NCBI RefSeq assembly: GCF_902498195.1
Contig: NZ_CABVIY010000002.1
Location: 1,054,001 to 1,118,000, forward strand
Reading direction: 5' to 3'
Source: Pseudomonas fluorescens
GTDB taxonomy: Bacteria > Pseudomonadota > Gammaproteobacteria > Pseudomonadales > Pseudomonadaceae
DNA: 64,000 nt
Under the pieces are notes generated by a model. It worked only from the letters and a program-made list of their open reading frames with translations. It made no database searches and was not told where the DNA came from. Within the stretch, counting starts at the first letter, position 1; each line of letters opens with the position of its first letter. The position numbers were made by a program, and so were the translations under genes. Positions 49,841-57,635 of this stretch are shown here, one piece after another.

Positions 49841-50650
49841 TTACTCGGGAAGAGTGGGCAACCCGTAAAACGCCCGCGCACAGGCCGTGGTGTGCGCCGC
49901 CAGGTCGTCCTCGGACTCCCCGCGATGCAAGGCCACCTCGCGCAACACTTCAGTCAGGTACGCCGGTTCGTTACGCCCATTCTTCGGCTTGGGCCGCAGG
50001 CTGCGCGGCAGCAGGTACGGCGCATCGCTTTCGAGCATCAGGCGCCCGCGCTTGATCTCTTTCACCAGCGGATGCAGATGGGTGCCCCGGCGCTCGTCGC
50101 AGATCCAGCCCGTAATGCCGATGTGCAAGTCCATGTCCAGGTAGCTGAACAACGCCTTTTTTTCCCCGGTGAAGCAATGCACCACGGCGGCCGGCAGTTG
50201 ATCGCGGTAGTCGCGCAGGATCTCCAGCAGACGCTGACTGGCATCGCGCTCATGCAGGAACACCGGCATCTGCAACTCGACCGCCAGCGCCAGATGTTCT
50301 TCGAGGACTTTTTCCTGTTGCGGGCGCGGCGAGAAGTCGCGGTTGAAATCCAGGCCGCATTCACCCACGGCAACGACGCTTGATTCCTTCAGCAGACCGC
50401 GCAGCTGTCGGGCGCTGTCGGCGTTCCAGTCGCTGGCCGCGTGGGGGTGGATGCCGGCGGTGGCGAACAGCCGTTGCCCGCTTTCATCCAGTTGTCGACA
50501 CAGTTCCAGCGCCTGCTCGCTGCTCTCGACATGGGTGCCGGTGAGCACCAGCTGGCAGACCCCGGCGGCATAGGCGCGGTCGAGTACCGCCTGGTGTTTG
50601 TCGGCAAAACTGGGGTTGGTCAGGTTGACGCCGATATCGATGAGTTGCAT
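49841..50650 (-). CDS. tatD: TatD-family metal-dependent hydrolase
   Basis: A 269-residue TIM-barrel metallo-hydrolase. It begins [20 protein letters not shown], a TatD start with Asn in place of the usual HxH pair, as in E. coli TatD. Further motifs are [42 protein letters not shown] and [20 protein letters not shown]. TatD of E. coli has DNase/3'-5' exonuclease activity and a proposed role in DNA repair; it is not part of Tat export. It stands apart from tatABC here. Confidence 0.93.
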   Translation of the reverse strand: MQLIDIGVNLTNPSFADKHQAVLDRAYAAGVCQLVLTGTHVESSEQALELCRQLDESGQRLFATAGIHPHAASDWNADSARQLRGLLKESSVVAVGECGLDFNRDFSPRPQQEKVLEEHLALAVELQMPVFLHERDASQRLLEILRDYRDQLPAAVVHCFTGEKKALFSYLDMDLHIGITGWICDERRGTHLHPLVKEIKRGRLMLESDAPYLLPRSLRPKPKNGRNEPAYLTEVLREVALHRGESEDDLAAHTTACARAFYGLPTLPE

Positions 50651-50897
50651 GGTGCTACCTCGGACCCAAGGCCGGAAAGCATATCAGAGCTGTAGATTTA
50701 GAAGAAAAACCAAGAACTACAACGAGTTATAGCTGTCTTCTGAGCCGCGCCCCTGGGCTGCGTGCGGGGCAGGATGGTCAAGGTGCCATCACTGTGCCAG
50801 TCTTTCGCACTTTTTCAGCGCTCCAGGCGCTGTGTTTCAGTCATTTGGATGGCATGAAAAAACTCATGTGGTCGCCCGAATTCTTTCCGGAGAGTGG

Positions 50898-52319
50898 ATG
50901 ATTCGTCCCTCGGTTTTGCTACTGCTGTGTTGTTCGTTGCTGCTGCCGATGTCGGCGGTTGCACGCCTGCCCGGGCCCCTGCAAGCCGTACCGGCGGCCA
51001 AGGTGCGCGACCTGACGGAGATCCGCAGCAGTCGAGTGCTGCGCGTGCTGGTCAATCAGAGCCGCAACAGCTCCGGCGAAGTCCAGGGCCAGGCCATCGG
51101 TGTCGAATACCACCGTTTGCGCGCCTTCGAGCAATACCTCAACGGCCACGCCCGTGACGGTCAGGAAATCACCCTCAAGATCATCCCCAAGGCCAAGGAT
51201 CAGCTGCTCGGCGCGTTGCAGCGCGGGGAGGGCGACCTGGTGGCCCCCGGCGAATTGCTCGACCTGCGAGCGGGCTACGCGGTCAGCACCAGCGAGCCGA
51301 TTGCCAGCAACATCCCGCTGGTGCTGGTGGGGATCAAGGGCGAACGCCGCTACACCCGCCTCGAACAACTCTCGGGCAAGACCCTGGCCCTGCCCACGGG
51401 GAGCGCCGCCGGGGATGCCGTCAGCCAGATCAATCAGAAACTCGCCCTGCACAAACTGCCGCCGATCAATATCGAGTGGGTCGACCCGAGCCTGGCGGTC
51501 GAGGACGTGCTGGAGATGGTCCAGGGCGGGATTTTTCACCTGACCATCGTCGAACAGCCGATTGCCGAACGCTGGGGCAAGATCCTGCCGAAACTGCGTT
51601 TCGACAAGCAGGTGCTGATCAGTGAGCCGGGCGAGGAATATTGGTTTGTCCGCCGTGATGCGTCGATGCTGCGCGCCAGCATCGATCGCTTCCTCACCGG
51701 CTACAAAAAACCATCGGACCAGGACGCGGCTTTCCTGCGGATCTATCGGCGCCTTTATCAAGTGCACTATCCCTTGGCCAAGGCCGACCGCCAGCGTCTG
51801 GAAAAGCTGCGGCCGGTGCTGCAGAAACACGCGGATGCCCAGGGCATGGACTGGCTGAACCTGGCGGCGCTGGCATTCAAGGAGTCGGCCCTGCAACCCA
51901 AGGCGCGCAGCGGTGGCGCTCCGACCGGCCTGATGCAGATCACGCCGGCGGCGGCGCAACGCGTGGGGGTCAACAATATTCAGGAACTCGATGCCAATGT
52001 GCAGGCCGGGGCCAAATACCTGGCGATGATCCGTCGCAAGTTTTTCGCCAGCCCCAAGCTCAATGAGCGCGAGCGCATGGCGTTTGTGCTGGCGGCCTAC
52101 AACATCGGGCCGGAACGGGTTCAGGGGATGCGCGCCGAGGCGCGGCGGCGGGGCTTGAACCCCAACCAGTGGTTTTTCCAGGTCGAGCGTATCGCCATGG
52201 AGCAGGTGGGAATGGGACCTGTCAGCTATGTTAATAGCGTGAACAAGTACTACCTGGCGTTCGATCGGGAGCGGGAGTCGTTGGAGCCCCAAGGGCAGAA
52301 GGTCGCCCTTCGCAAATGA
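50898..52319 (+). CDS. MltF-like membrane-bound lytic transglycosylase (SBP + SLT domains)
   Basis: A 473-residue envelope protein. A signal peptide (LLLLCCSLLLPMSAVARLPG) is followed by a periplasmic solute-binding-like domain (about 50-290) and an SLT goose-type lysozyme domain (about 320-450). Catalytic Glu is in LAALAFKESALQPKARSGG; GLMQITPAAAQRVGV and VLAAYNIGPERVQGM are present. MltF proteins cleave peptidoglycan; the binding domain may sense muropeptides. Upstream ATG-like frames exist, but 50898 follows GGAGAGTGG and opens directly into the signal peptide. The 50651-50897 spacer has no other gene. Confidence 0.88.
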   Translation: MIRPSVLLLLCCSLLLPMSAVARLPGPLQAVPAAKVRDLTEIRSSRVLRVLVNQSRNSSGEVQGQAIGVEYHRLRAFEQYLNGHARDGQEITLKIIPKAKDQLLGALQRGEGDLVAPGELLDLRAGYAVSTSEPIASNIPLVLVGIKGERRYTRLEQLSGKTLALPTGSAAGDAVSQINQKLALHKLPPINIEWVDPSLAVEDVLEMVQGGIFHLTIVEQPIAERWGKILPKLRFDKQVLISEPGEEYWFVRRDASMLRASIDRFLTGYKKPSDQDAAFLRIYRRLYQVHYPLAKADRQRLEKLRPVLQKHADAQGMDWLNLAALAFKESALQPKARSGGAPTGLMQITPAAAQRVGVNNIQELDANVQAGAKYLAMIRRKFFASPKLNERERMAFVLAAYNIGPERVQGMRAEARRRGLNPNQWFFQVERIAMEQVGMGPVSYVNSVNKYYLAFDRERESLEPQGQKVALRK

Positions 52320-52422
52320 TCGAATAATCTGAAGTGTTATAGCGATTATTTCGGCTTTTAATATTATGTTTACTGATTAGTATGGCGACCAACCAACACA
52401 CACTCACAATGGATGACACAGC

Positions 52423-52857
52423 ATGAGCACACTGATCAACAAGGTTCTGTTTACCCGCGCTGGCTACGGCCTGACTGTTCTGCGAATTTTCGTCGGCATC
52501 ATCTTCGCTGCCCACGGCTCGCAGAAACTCTTCGGGGCATTCGGTGGCTACGGCCTGGCCGGCACCGCGCAGTACATGGAAAGCATCGGCCTGGCACCGG
52601 GCTACCTGATGGCGACGCTGGCGGGCGGTACCGAGTTCTTCGCCGGCCTGGCATTGATCATTGGCCTGCTGGTTCGCCCGGCGGCCCTGGGCCTGACCTT
52701 CCTTTCCCTGGTGGCAATCTTTTCGGTGCACATCAGTAACGGTCTGTTCATGGCCAACAACGGTTATGAATTCGCCCTGGCCTTGCTCGGTGGCAGCATC
52801 GCGGTACTGATCGAAGGCGCTGGCAAACTGTCCGCCGACCGTGCCATCGCGGGTTGA
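52423..52857 (+). CDS. DoxX family membrane protein
   Basis: A 144-residue four-helix membrane protein with the DoxX signature (GLTVLRIFVGIIFAAHGSQK, LFGAFGGYGLAGTAQYMES, GGTEFFAGLALIIGLLVRPA). DoxX proteins occur in quinone- or redox-linked membrane complexes, but the role of the proteobacterial stand-alone form is not settled. An AT-rich spacer (52320-52422) precedes it. Confidence 0.9.
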   Translation: MSTLINKVLFTRAGYGLTVLRIFVGIIFAAHGSQKLFGAFGGYGLAGTAQYMESIGLAPGYLMATLAGGTEFFAGLALIIGLLVRPAALGLTFLSLVAIFSVHISNGLFMANNGYEFALALLGGSIAVLIEGAGKLSADRAIAG

Positions 52858-52871
52858 TCGACAGGTTTGGC

Positions 52872-52898
52872 GAACGTTTCCCTGCACGCGGCCTCAAA
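52872..52898 (+). promoter_or_regulatory. AlgU/RpoE-like promoter of the glycine-zipper gene
   Basis: GAACGT, a 16-base spacer and TCAAA, fitting the extracytoplasmic sigma factor pattern GAACTT-N16/17-TCTGA of AlgU. It starts 60 bases upstream of the ATG. Two sites of identical spacing precede the next two genes. Confidence 0.55.
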
Positions 52899-52931
52899 GC
52901 TTCAAACCCCTTGAAGAATGCGAGGCACGCC

Positions 52932-53399
52932 ATGACAGCGAAAACCAAAGGCAAGGACGTTAAACGTCACCGGGCATCACCCTTCGTACTGCCTGCCTTG
53001 ATTTTCGGGCTCCTGCTCACCCCGCTGGCGATGGCCGCCGGTGACGGCACCGCCGCCGTCGGCGGAGGGCTCGGCGGAGCACTGGGCAACGTGGTCGGCG
53101 GGCAAATGGGCGGCAGTACCGGCGCTGCGATTGGCGCCGGTGTCGGTGGCGCGGCGGGTAGCGCGGTCGGCGCGCCCAAGGGCAGCCGAACCGAAGCGGC
53201 GTTGGGCGGTGGCTTGGGCTCGGCGGGCGGTTCGGTGATCGGCAATAGCCTCGGCGGGTCCACCGGTTCGACCATTGGCGCGGGTCTTGGCGGCGCGGCG
53301 GGTGGTGCGGTCGGCAACAACCTGGGCACTGACAATGGCAACTCCCATTCCGGTGGCGGCCACAAACACAAGCACAAACACCGCAACAAACATCGCTGA
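52932..53399 (+). CDS. glycine-zipper envelope protein
   Basis: A 155-residue protein: a signal-like hydrophobic segment (FVLPALIFGLLLTPLAMAAG), then about 100 residues of imperfect glycine/alanine repeats (GGGLGGALGNVVGGQMGGST; GGAAGSAVGAPKG; GNSLGGSTGSTIGAGLGGAA) and a His/Lys-rich tail (GGGHKHKHKHRNKHR). Glycine zippers pack into membranes; the tail may bind metal or polyanions. ATG at 52932 follows GCGAGGCACGCC; the frame before it extends to 52854 without support. Its leader is shared in part with the next gene, including the sequence around the start codon. Function unknown. Confidence 0.8.
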   Translation: MTAKTKGKDVKRHRASPFVLPALIFGLLLTPLAMAAGDGTAAVGGGLGGALGNVVGGQMGGSTGAAIGAGVGGAAGSAVGAPKGSRTEAALGGGLGSAGGSVIGNSLGGSTGSTIGAGLGGAAGGAVGNNLGTDNGNSHSGGGHKHKHKHRNKHR

Positions 53400-53420
53400 G
53401 TCGGCACCGCCGACAGCACA

Positions 53421-53445
53421 AACCCGGCCACGCGCCGGGTTTTTC
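53421..53445 (+). terminator. Rho-independent terminator of the glycine-zipper gene
   Basis: ACCCGGC and GCCGGGT form a stem with a CACGC loop, followed by TTTTTCG. Confidence 0.85.
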
Positions 53446-53466
53446 GTTTTCGTCTGTCGGACGCCG

Positions 53467-53493
53467 GAACGTTTGATCGCAGGGCGTCTCGAA
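53467..53493 (+). promoter_or_regulatory. AlgU/RpoE-like promoter of the acidic-protein gene
   Basis: GAACGT, 16 bases, TCGAA; 61 bases upstream of the ATG. Placed after the terminator at 53421, so this gene probably has its own transcript. Confidence 0.55.
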
Positions 53494-53527
53494 CTTCATA
53501 CACCCCTGAAAAAGTGCGAGGCATGCC

Positions 53528-53716
53528 ATGACGCCGGAAACCGAAGGCAAAGAACAAAAAGGCCCCAGCGGCCTGCCGTTTATCAACGATCCGGGCAATG
53601 AAGATCCGGGGTCGTTGATGGATGACGCGACGGTGCCGCTCAACGATTCGGACGATGCCGGTGACGTCGGCAATCTCGAGTTTGAAGATGAGGATGAAGA
53701 CGCAGAGGACGACTGA
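53528..53716 (+). CDS. small acidic protein of unknown function
   Basis: A 62-residue, very acidic, probably disordered protein (MTPETEGKEQKGPSGLPFIN, ending LEFEDEDEDAEDD). No membrane segment. The first codons and the leader (GTGCGAGGCATGCCATGAC) repeat those of the glycine-zipper gene (ATGCGAGGCACGCCATGAC). No known family recognised; a stress-related role is inferred only from the shared promoter-like element. Confidence 0.65.
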   Translation: MTPETEGKEQKGPSGLPFINDPGNEDPGSLMDDATVPLNDSDDAGDVGNLEFEDEDEDAEDD

Positions 53717-53734
53717 CCGATTGTCCGCCGGATC

Positions 53735-53761
53735 GAACGCGTGGATCGCGCCTGCCTCGAA
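53735..53761 (+). promoter_or_regulatory. AlgU/RpoE-like promoter of the 59-residue gene
   Basis: GAACGC, 16 bases, TCGAA; 67 bases upstream of the ATG at 53802. Third site with the same geometry within 0.9 kb. Confidence 0.5.
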
Positions 53762-53801
53762 ATGACAGGGCCTGCCCTTCAGGCTCGCTGAGAGGTGATG
53801 T

Positions 53802-53981
53802 ATGAACGCTGATCCGAAAGATACCGACACCGATGAAACCCCGGAGTATCCGCTGCCTTCACCGACCGATCCCTTGAGCCGCGATCAGCGGCCATCGGAG
53901 GATGATGCCGGGGTTGAACAGGTTCCCAATGAAGATGCCAAGCGCACGGATGTTGAGGCAACTCCCCAGGATCCGAGTTGA
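53802..53981 (+). CDS. small acidic protein of unknown function
   Basis: A 59-residue polar protein (MNADPKDTDTDETPEYPLPS, ending VEATPQDPS) rich in Asp, Glu, Thr and Pro and probably unfolded. The start is preceded by GAGAGGTGATGT. Composition resembles the preceding acidic protein although sequence identity is low. Not recognised; coding status rests on the ribosome binding site, GC-rich third positions and the promoter-like site upstream. Confidence 0.6.
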   Translation: MNADPKDTDTDETPEYPLPSPTDPLSRDQRPSEDDAGVEQVPNEDAKRTDVEATPQDPS

Positions 53982-54124
53982 TTGTGGTTATTGGAGAGGA
54001 GCCCTGGATTTTGCCCGTTGCTCTCTGCCAGCCGCGCTCGCTATGCTGCTGAAACCTTTAATCCATCATCGGGCCGGCCGTACTCGAACCGCCCGGGATG
54101 CCATTGAAAAACGGATCAGAAGCG

Positions 54125-54820
54125 ATGAATGCAGCGCTGAAAGCGTACGGCCCGATCAAGGCCGTGATTTTCGATATGGACGGTTTGCTGCTGGACACCG
54201 AGGGCATCTACACCGAAGTCACGTCCATCATTGCCGGGCGCTATGGGCGCACCTTCGACTGGAGCATCAAGCAGAACATCATCGGTCGTGGCGCCGGTGA
54301 CCTGGCGCGGTACGTGGTCGAGGCACTGGACTTGCCGATCAGCGCCGAAGAGTTCCTGGTAATCCGCGAACCGTTGATGCGCGAGCGTTTTCCTACAGCA
54401 CAAGCGATGCCTGGCGCACAGCAATTGGTGCGGCATCTGAAGGCCAATAACATTCCCATCGCGGTAGGCACCAGTTCATCCAGCGCGTCGTTCGGCCAGA
54501 AAACCACCCTGCATCGGGACTGGTTCGCGCTGTTCGACACCATCGTCACGGCGGATGACCCGGAAGTCGGCGCGGCCAAGCCGGCACCGGATATCTTCCT
54601 GACCGCGGCACGACGCCTGGGTGTCGCGCCGCAGGATTGCCTGGTGTTCGAGGATTCGCCCTTTGGTGTCACGGCGGCGAAAGCGGCGGGGATGACGGCG
54701 ATTGCGATTCCGGATGCGGCGATGGCGGATGAGAAGTACGCACATGCCGATGGGATTCTTCGGACGCTCAAGGCGTTTAAGCCGAGTGCGTTTGGATTGC
54801 CAGCGCTAGCGTGGGCCTGA
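54125..54820 (+). CDS. HAD-IA family phosphatase
   Basis: A 231-residue haloacid dehalogenase-like hydrolase. Motif I is VIFDMDGLLLDTE (nucleophile and acid/base Asp), motif II AVGTSSSSASF, motif III the Lys in GAAKPAPDIFL, motif IV VFEDSPFGVTAAKAAGM. Close to the GS1/pseudouridine-5'-phosphatase-like and beta-phosphoglucomutase-like branch; substrate is a small phosphorylated metabolite, not determined. ATG at 54125 is used; an ATG at 54098 would add nine residues. Confidence 0.88.
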   Translation: MNAALKAYGPIKAVIFDMDGLLLDTEGIYTEVTSIIAGRYGRTFDWSIKQNIIGRGAGDLARYVVEALDLPISAEEFLVIREPLMRERFPTAQAMPGAQQLVRHLKANNIPIAVGTSSSSASFGQKTTLHRDWFALFDTIVTADDPEVGAAKPAPDIFLTAARRLGVAPQDCLVFEDSPFGVTAAKAAGMTAIAIPDAAMADEKYAHADGILRTLKAFKPSAFGLPALAWA

Positions 54821-54831
54821 CACAAAACCAA

Positions 54832-54923
54832 CTGTAGGAGCGAGCCTGCTCGCGATGAGGGATTGTCAGTCAACACTGATGTTGTTTGACATACCGCTAT
54901 CGCGAGCAGGCTCGCTCCTACAG
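54832..54923. repeat. REP inverted repeat, family C
   Basis: CTGTAGGAGCGAGCCTGCTC and inverted GAGCAGGCTCGCTCCTACAG around a 50-base centre, between the convergent HAD and SDR genes. Confidence 0.9.
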
Positions 54924-54946
54924 GGATTGCGTTTGGCTGACCGGTA

Positions 54947-55693
54947 TCAGGCGCCAAAACCGCCGTCGATGGTCAGGCTCGCGCCGGTGATGTAGCCGGC
55001 TTCGGGACTGACGAGGTAGGCGACGAAACTGGCGATCTCTTCGGCTTTACCGTAACGCCCCACGGCCATCAGCGGGATCAGGCTGTCGGCGAAGTCGCCG
55101 TCGGCCGGGTTCATGTCGGTGTCGACCGGGCCAGGCTGCACATTGTTGATGGTGATGCCCTTAGGCCCGAGATCCCGCGCCAGGCCCTTGGTCAGGCCGA
55201 CCAGCGCCGACTTGCTCATGGCGTACGGGCCGCCACCGGCGAAGGGCATGCGATCGGCGTTGGTACTGCCGATGTTGATGATGCGGCCGCCCTCGGTCAT
55301 GTGGCGGGCGGCGGCCTGGGTGGCGATGAACACGCTGCGTACGTTGATGGCCAGGGTCTGGTCGAAATCTTCCAGTTTGAAATCTTCCAGCGGTGCGACG
55401 GCCAGCACACCGGCGTTATTGACCAGGATGTCCAGTCGACCAAAGCGCTCAACCGTCGCGTCCACAGCGTTGCGGATCGCCTCGGCGTCGGCGCTGTCCG
55501 CCTTGATGGCCAGGGCTTTGCCGCCGTTGGCGATGAGGCTGTTCTGCAGTTCCTCGGCCTTGGCCGTGGAACTGACGTAGGTAAAGGCGACCGTTGCGCC
55601 TTCAGCGGCCAGGCGTTTGACGATGGCAGCGCCGATGCCGCGGGAACCGCCCTGGATCAAAGCCACTTTGCCGCTGAGGTTCTGAGTAGTCAT
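54947..55693 (-). CDS. SDR family oxidoreductase (FabG-like)
   Basis: A 248-residue classical SDR: ALIQGGSRGIGAAIVKRLAA, NNAGVLAV, IINIGSTNADRMPFAGGGPY and the catalytic YAMSKSALVGLTKGLA, with ITGASLTIDGGFGA at the C-terminus. It resembles stand-alone 3-oxoacyl-ACP-reductase-like enzymes of unknown substrate. ATG at 55693 follows TTGGAGATCGAT. It is divergent from a LysR gene 125 bases away, the usual sign that the regulator controls it. Confidence 0.88.
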   Translation of the reverse strand: MTTQNLSGKVALIQGGSRGIGAAIVKRLAAEGATVAFTYVSSTAKAEELQNSLIANGGKALAIKADSADAEAIRNAVDATVERFGRLDILVNNAGVLAVAPLEDFKLEDFDQTLAINVRSVFIATQAAARHMTEGGRIINIGSTNADRMPFAGGGPYAMSKSALVGLTKGLARDLGPKGITINNVQPGPVDTDMNPADGDFADSLIPLMAVGRYGKAEEIASFVAYLVSPEAGYITGASLTIDGGFGA

Positions 55694-55818
55694 ATCGATC
55701 TCCAAAGTCCCGAGGCAGGATGTCCCGGTTGACGGAGCCTAGTATCGATTGCCGATTACACGTCGTGTAGACCGTCTTTGCGATAGTCTGTGTAAACCAG
55801 AAGTTTATAGTGAAGCCC

Positions 55819-56742
55819 ATGGAAACCTTCAGCAGTATCGAATGCTTTGTCCGTAGCGCCGAGGTCGGCAGCTTCGCCGAAGCCGCGCGGCGCTTGAGCC
55901 TGACGCCGGCGGCGGTGGGCAAGAGCGTTGCCAAACTGGAAGCGCGGCTTGGCGTTCGCCTGTTCCAGCGCAGTACCCGCAGCCTGACGCTGACCGAGGC
56001 CGGCCAGCTGTTTCTGAGTGAAGTGAGCGGCAGTTTGCACACCATCCAGAATGCGGTGGCCAACCTCGCCAGCGCCGGTGGGCGCCCGGCGGGGACGTTG
56101 AAGGTCAGCATGGGCACGGTGTTCGGTCGCCTGTACATCGTGCCGCTGCTCGGCGAGTTCTTGCGGCGCTTTCCGGCGATCAATCCCGACTGGCATTTCG
56201 ATAACCGTCAGGTTGACCTGATCGGCCAGGGCTTCGACGCCGCCATCGGTGGCGGCTTCGAACTGCCACAGGGCGTGGTGGCGCGCAAGCTTACGCCGGC
56301 CCATCGCGTGCTGGTGGCTTCAGCCGACTATCTGGCTGCGCGTGAGACCATCGTCGAGCCTGACGATCTCAAGCATCACGATGGCATCCTCATTCGCTCG
56401 CCGCAGACCGGCCGTGTGCGCTCCTGGCAATTGACCAGTCGCAGCCGGCAACACAGCCCGTTGATCCTGAAAGCGCGGATGACCATGAGCGATTCGGAAG
56501 CGGCCTGCGCCACGGCGACCCAGGGCCTGGGCATTGCGCTGGTGAGCATGCCGTTCGCGTCGGGTTATCTGGAGGCGGGGACGTTGCAGCGGGTGTTGCC
56601 GGACTGGTATGTCGATGATGGCAACATTTCCATCTATTACGCCGAGCACAAGTTGTTGCCGGGCAAGACCCGGGCGTTTGTCGATTTCATTATTGAGCAG
56701 TTTGCGGAGCGGGGGTTGGGGCAGAGGTTCAGTGCCATTTGA
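55819..56742 (+). CDS. LysR family transcriptional regulator
   Basis: A 307-residue LysR protein: N-terminal winged HTH (METFSSIECFVRSAEVGSFA; AAVGKSVAKLEARLGVRLFQ; RSTRSLTLTEAGQLF) and an effector domain of the CrgA/DmlR-like group (GTLKVSMGTVFGRLYIVPLL; ATQGLGIALVSMPFA). It is divergent from the SDR gene and probably regulates it. ATG at 55819 is chosen; GTG at 55810 is possible. The spacer (55694-55818) contains ACACGTCGTGTAG, a small inverted repeat that could be the LysR site. Confidence 0.9.
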   Translation: METFSSIECFVRSAEVGSFAEAARRLSLTPAAVGKSVAKLEARLGVRLFQRSTRSLTLTEAGQLFLSEVSGSLHTIQNAVANLASAGGRPAGTLKVSMGTVFGRLYIVPLLGEFLRRFPAINPDWHFDNRQVDLIGQGFDAAIGGGFELPQGVVARKLTPAHRVLVASADYLAARETIVEPDDLKHHDGILIRSPQTGRVRSWQLTSRSRQHSPLILKARMTMSDSEAACATATQGLGIALVSMPFASGYLEAGTLQRVLPDWYVDDGNISIYYAEHKLLPGKTRAFVDFIIEQFAERGLGQRFSAI

Positions 56743-56759
56743 GGCTGGCTTGAGACTGC

Positions 56760-56835
56760 TTTCGCGAGCAAGCCCGCTCCCACAGGGGATTTGTGAACGG
56801 CACAAATCCAGTGTGGGAGCGGGCTTGCTCGCGAA
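56760..56835. repeat. REP inverted repeat, family A
   Basis: TTTCGCGAGCAAGCCCGCTC and its inverted copy between the convergent LysR and racemase-like genes. Confidence 0.9.
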
Positions 56836-56849
56836 TGGGGCGACGCGGT

Positions 56850-57578
56850 CTATCGGGCAAACCGCCCCGGCCAGCCAATGATGTTCTTCGGCCGCGGCGT
56901 CGCATAAGTCCGCACCTTGGAGGTCGACAACCCCAACCGCACCAACGATTCGGCAATGGTCACCGCCGCCGTCACGCCATCCACCACCGGCACGCCGGTA
57001 CGCCGGCGAATCTGCTCGTCCAGCCCGGCCATGCCGCCGCAGCCCAGGCAAATCACCTCGGCCTTGTCCTGGGTCACCGCCAGCTCGGCCTGGTGCACGA
57101 TGGCCTCGAGCGCCCGTTGCGGTTCGTGCTCCAGTTCCAGCACCGCCAAACCACTGGCTCGCACCGAGGCGCATCTGTCCCAGAGCCCGGACAGTTTCAG
57201 GCGATCTTCGATCAGCGGCACAGTGCGGTCGAGGGTAGTGACCACCGAATAGGCATGGCCGAGGAACATCGCGGTGCTGGCGGCGGCATCGGTGATGTCC
57301 ACCACCGGCACATTGAGCAGTTCCTGCAGGCCTTCGCGGCCGTGTTCGCCGTAACCGGCCTGGATCACCGCGTCGAAGGGCTGGTCGTAGGACATCACCC
57401 GATCCATCACCGCGATGGCGGCCAGGTAACTTTCGAAATTGCCTTCGACCGAGTCGGCGCCGAAGTGCGGCGTCAGGCCGATGATTTCCGTGCCGGGGGC
57501 AGCAACGGCCTGCGCCGAACGGGCGATGGCCTGGGTGATGGATTCAGTGGTGTTGACGTTGACCACGAGAATGCGCAT
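56850..57578 (-). CDS. aspartate/glutamate/hydantoin racemase family protein, first Cys missing
   Basis: A 242-residue protein of the Asp/Glu/hydantoin racemase family (RILVVNVNTTESITQAIARS start; CLGCGGMAGLDEQI near the C-terminus). The family uses two cysteines. The second is present (Cys180 in LGCGGM), but the first, expected in the ACFGDPG-type loop, is replaced: the loop reads AGYGEHG with Gly75. It lies 57 bases downstream of an NCS1 permease on the same strand, a pairing known for hydantoin or allantoin use. It may be a racemase working differently, or another lyase/isomerase of this fold. Confidence 0.82.
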   Translation of the reverse strand: MRILVVNVNTTESITQAIARSAQAVAAPGTEIIGLTPHFGADSVEGNFESYLAAIAVMDRVMSYDQPFDAVIQAGYGEHGREGLQELLNVPVVDITDAAASTAMFLGHAYSVVTTLDRTVPLIEDRLKLSGLWDRCASVRASGLAVLELEHEPQRALEAIVHQAELAVTQDKAEVICLGCGGMAGLDEQIRRRTGVPVVDGVTAAVTIAESLVRLGLSTSKVRTYATPRPKNIIGWPGRFAR

Positions 57579-57635
57579 GGGAAGTCCTTATAGCGAGGTA
57601 GTTCGGCGGCCCGACGCTGCCGGGCCGCGATGGAG

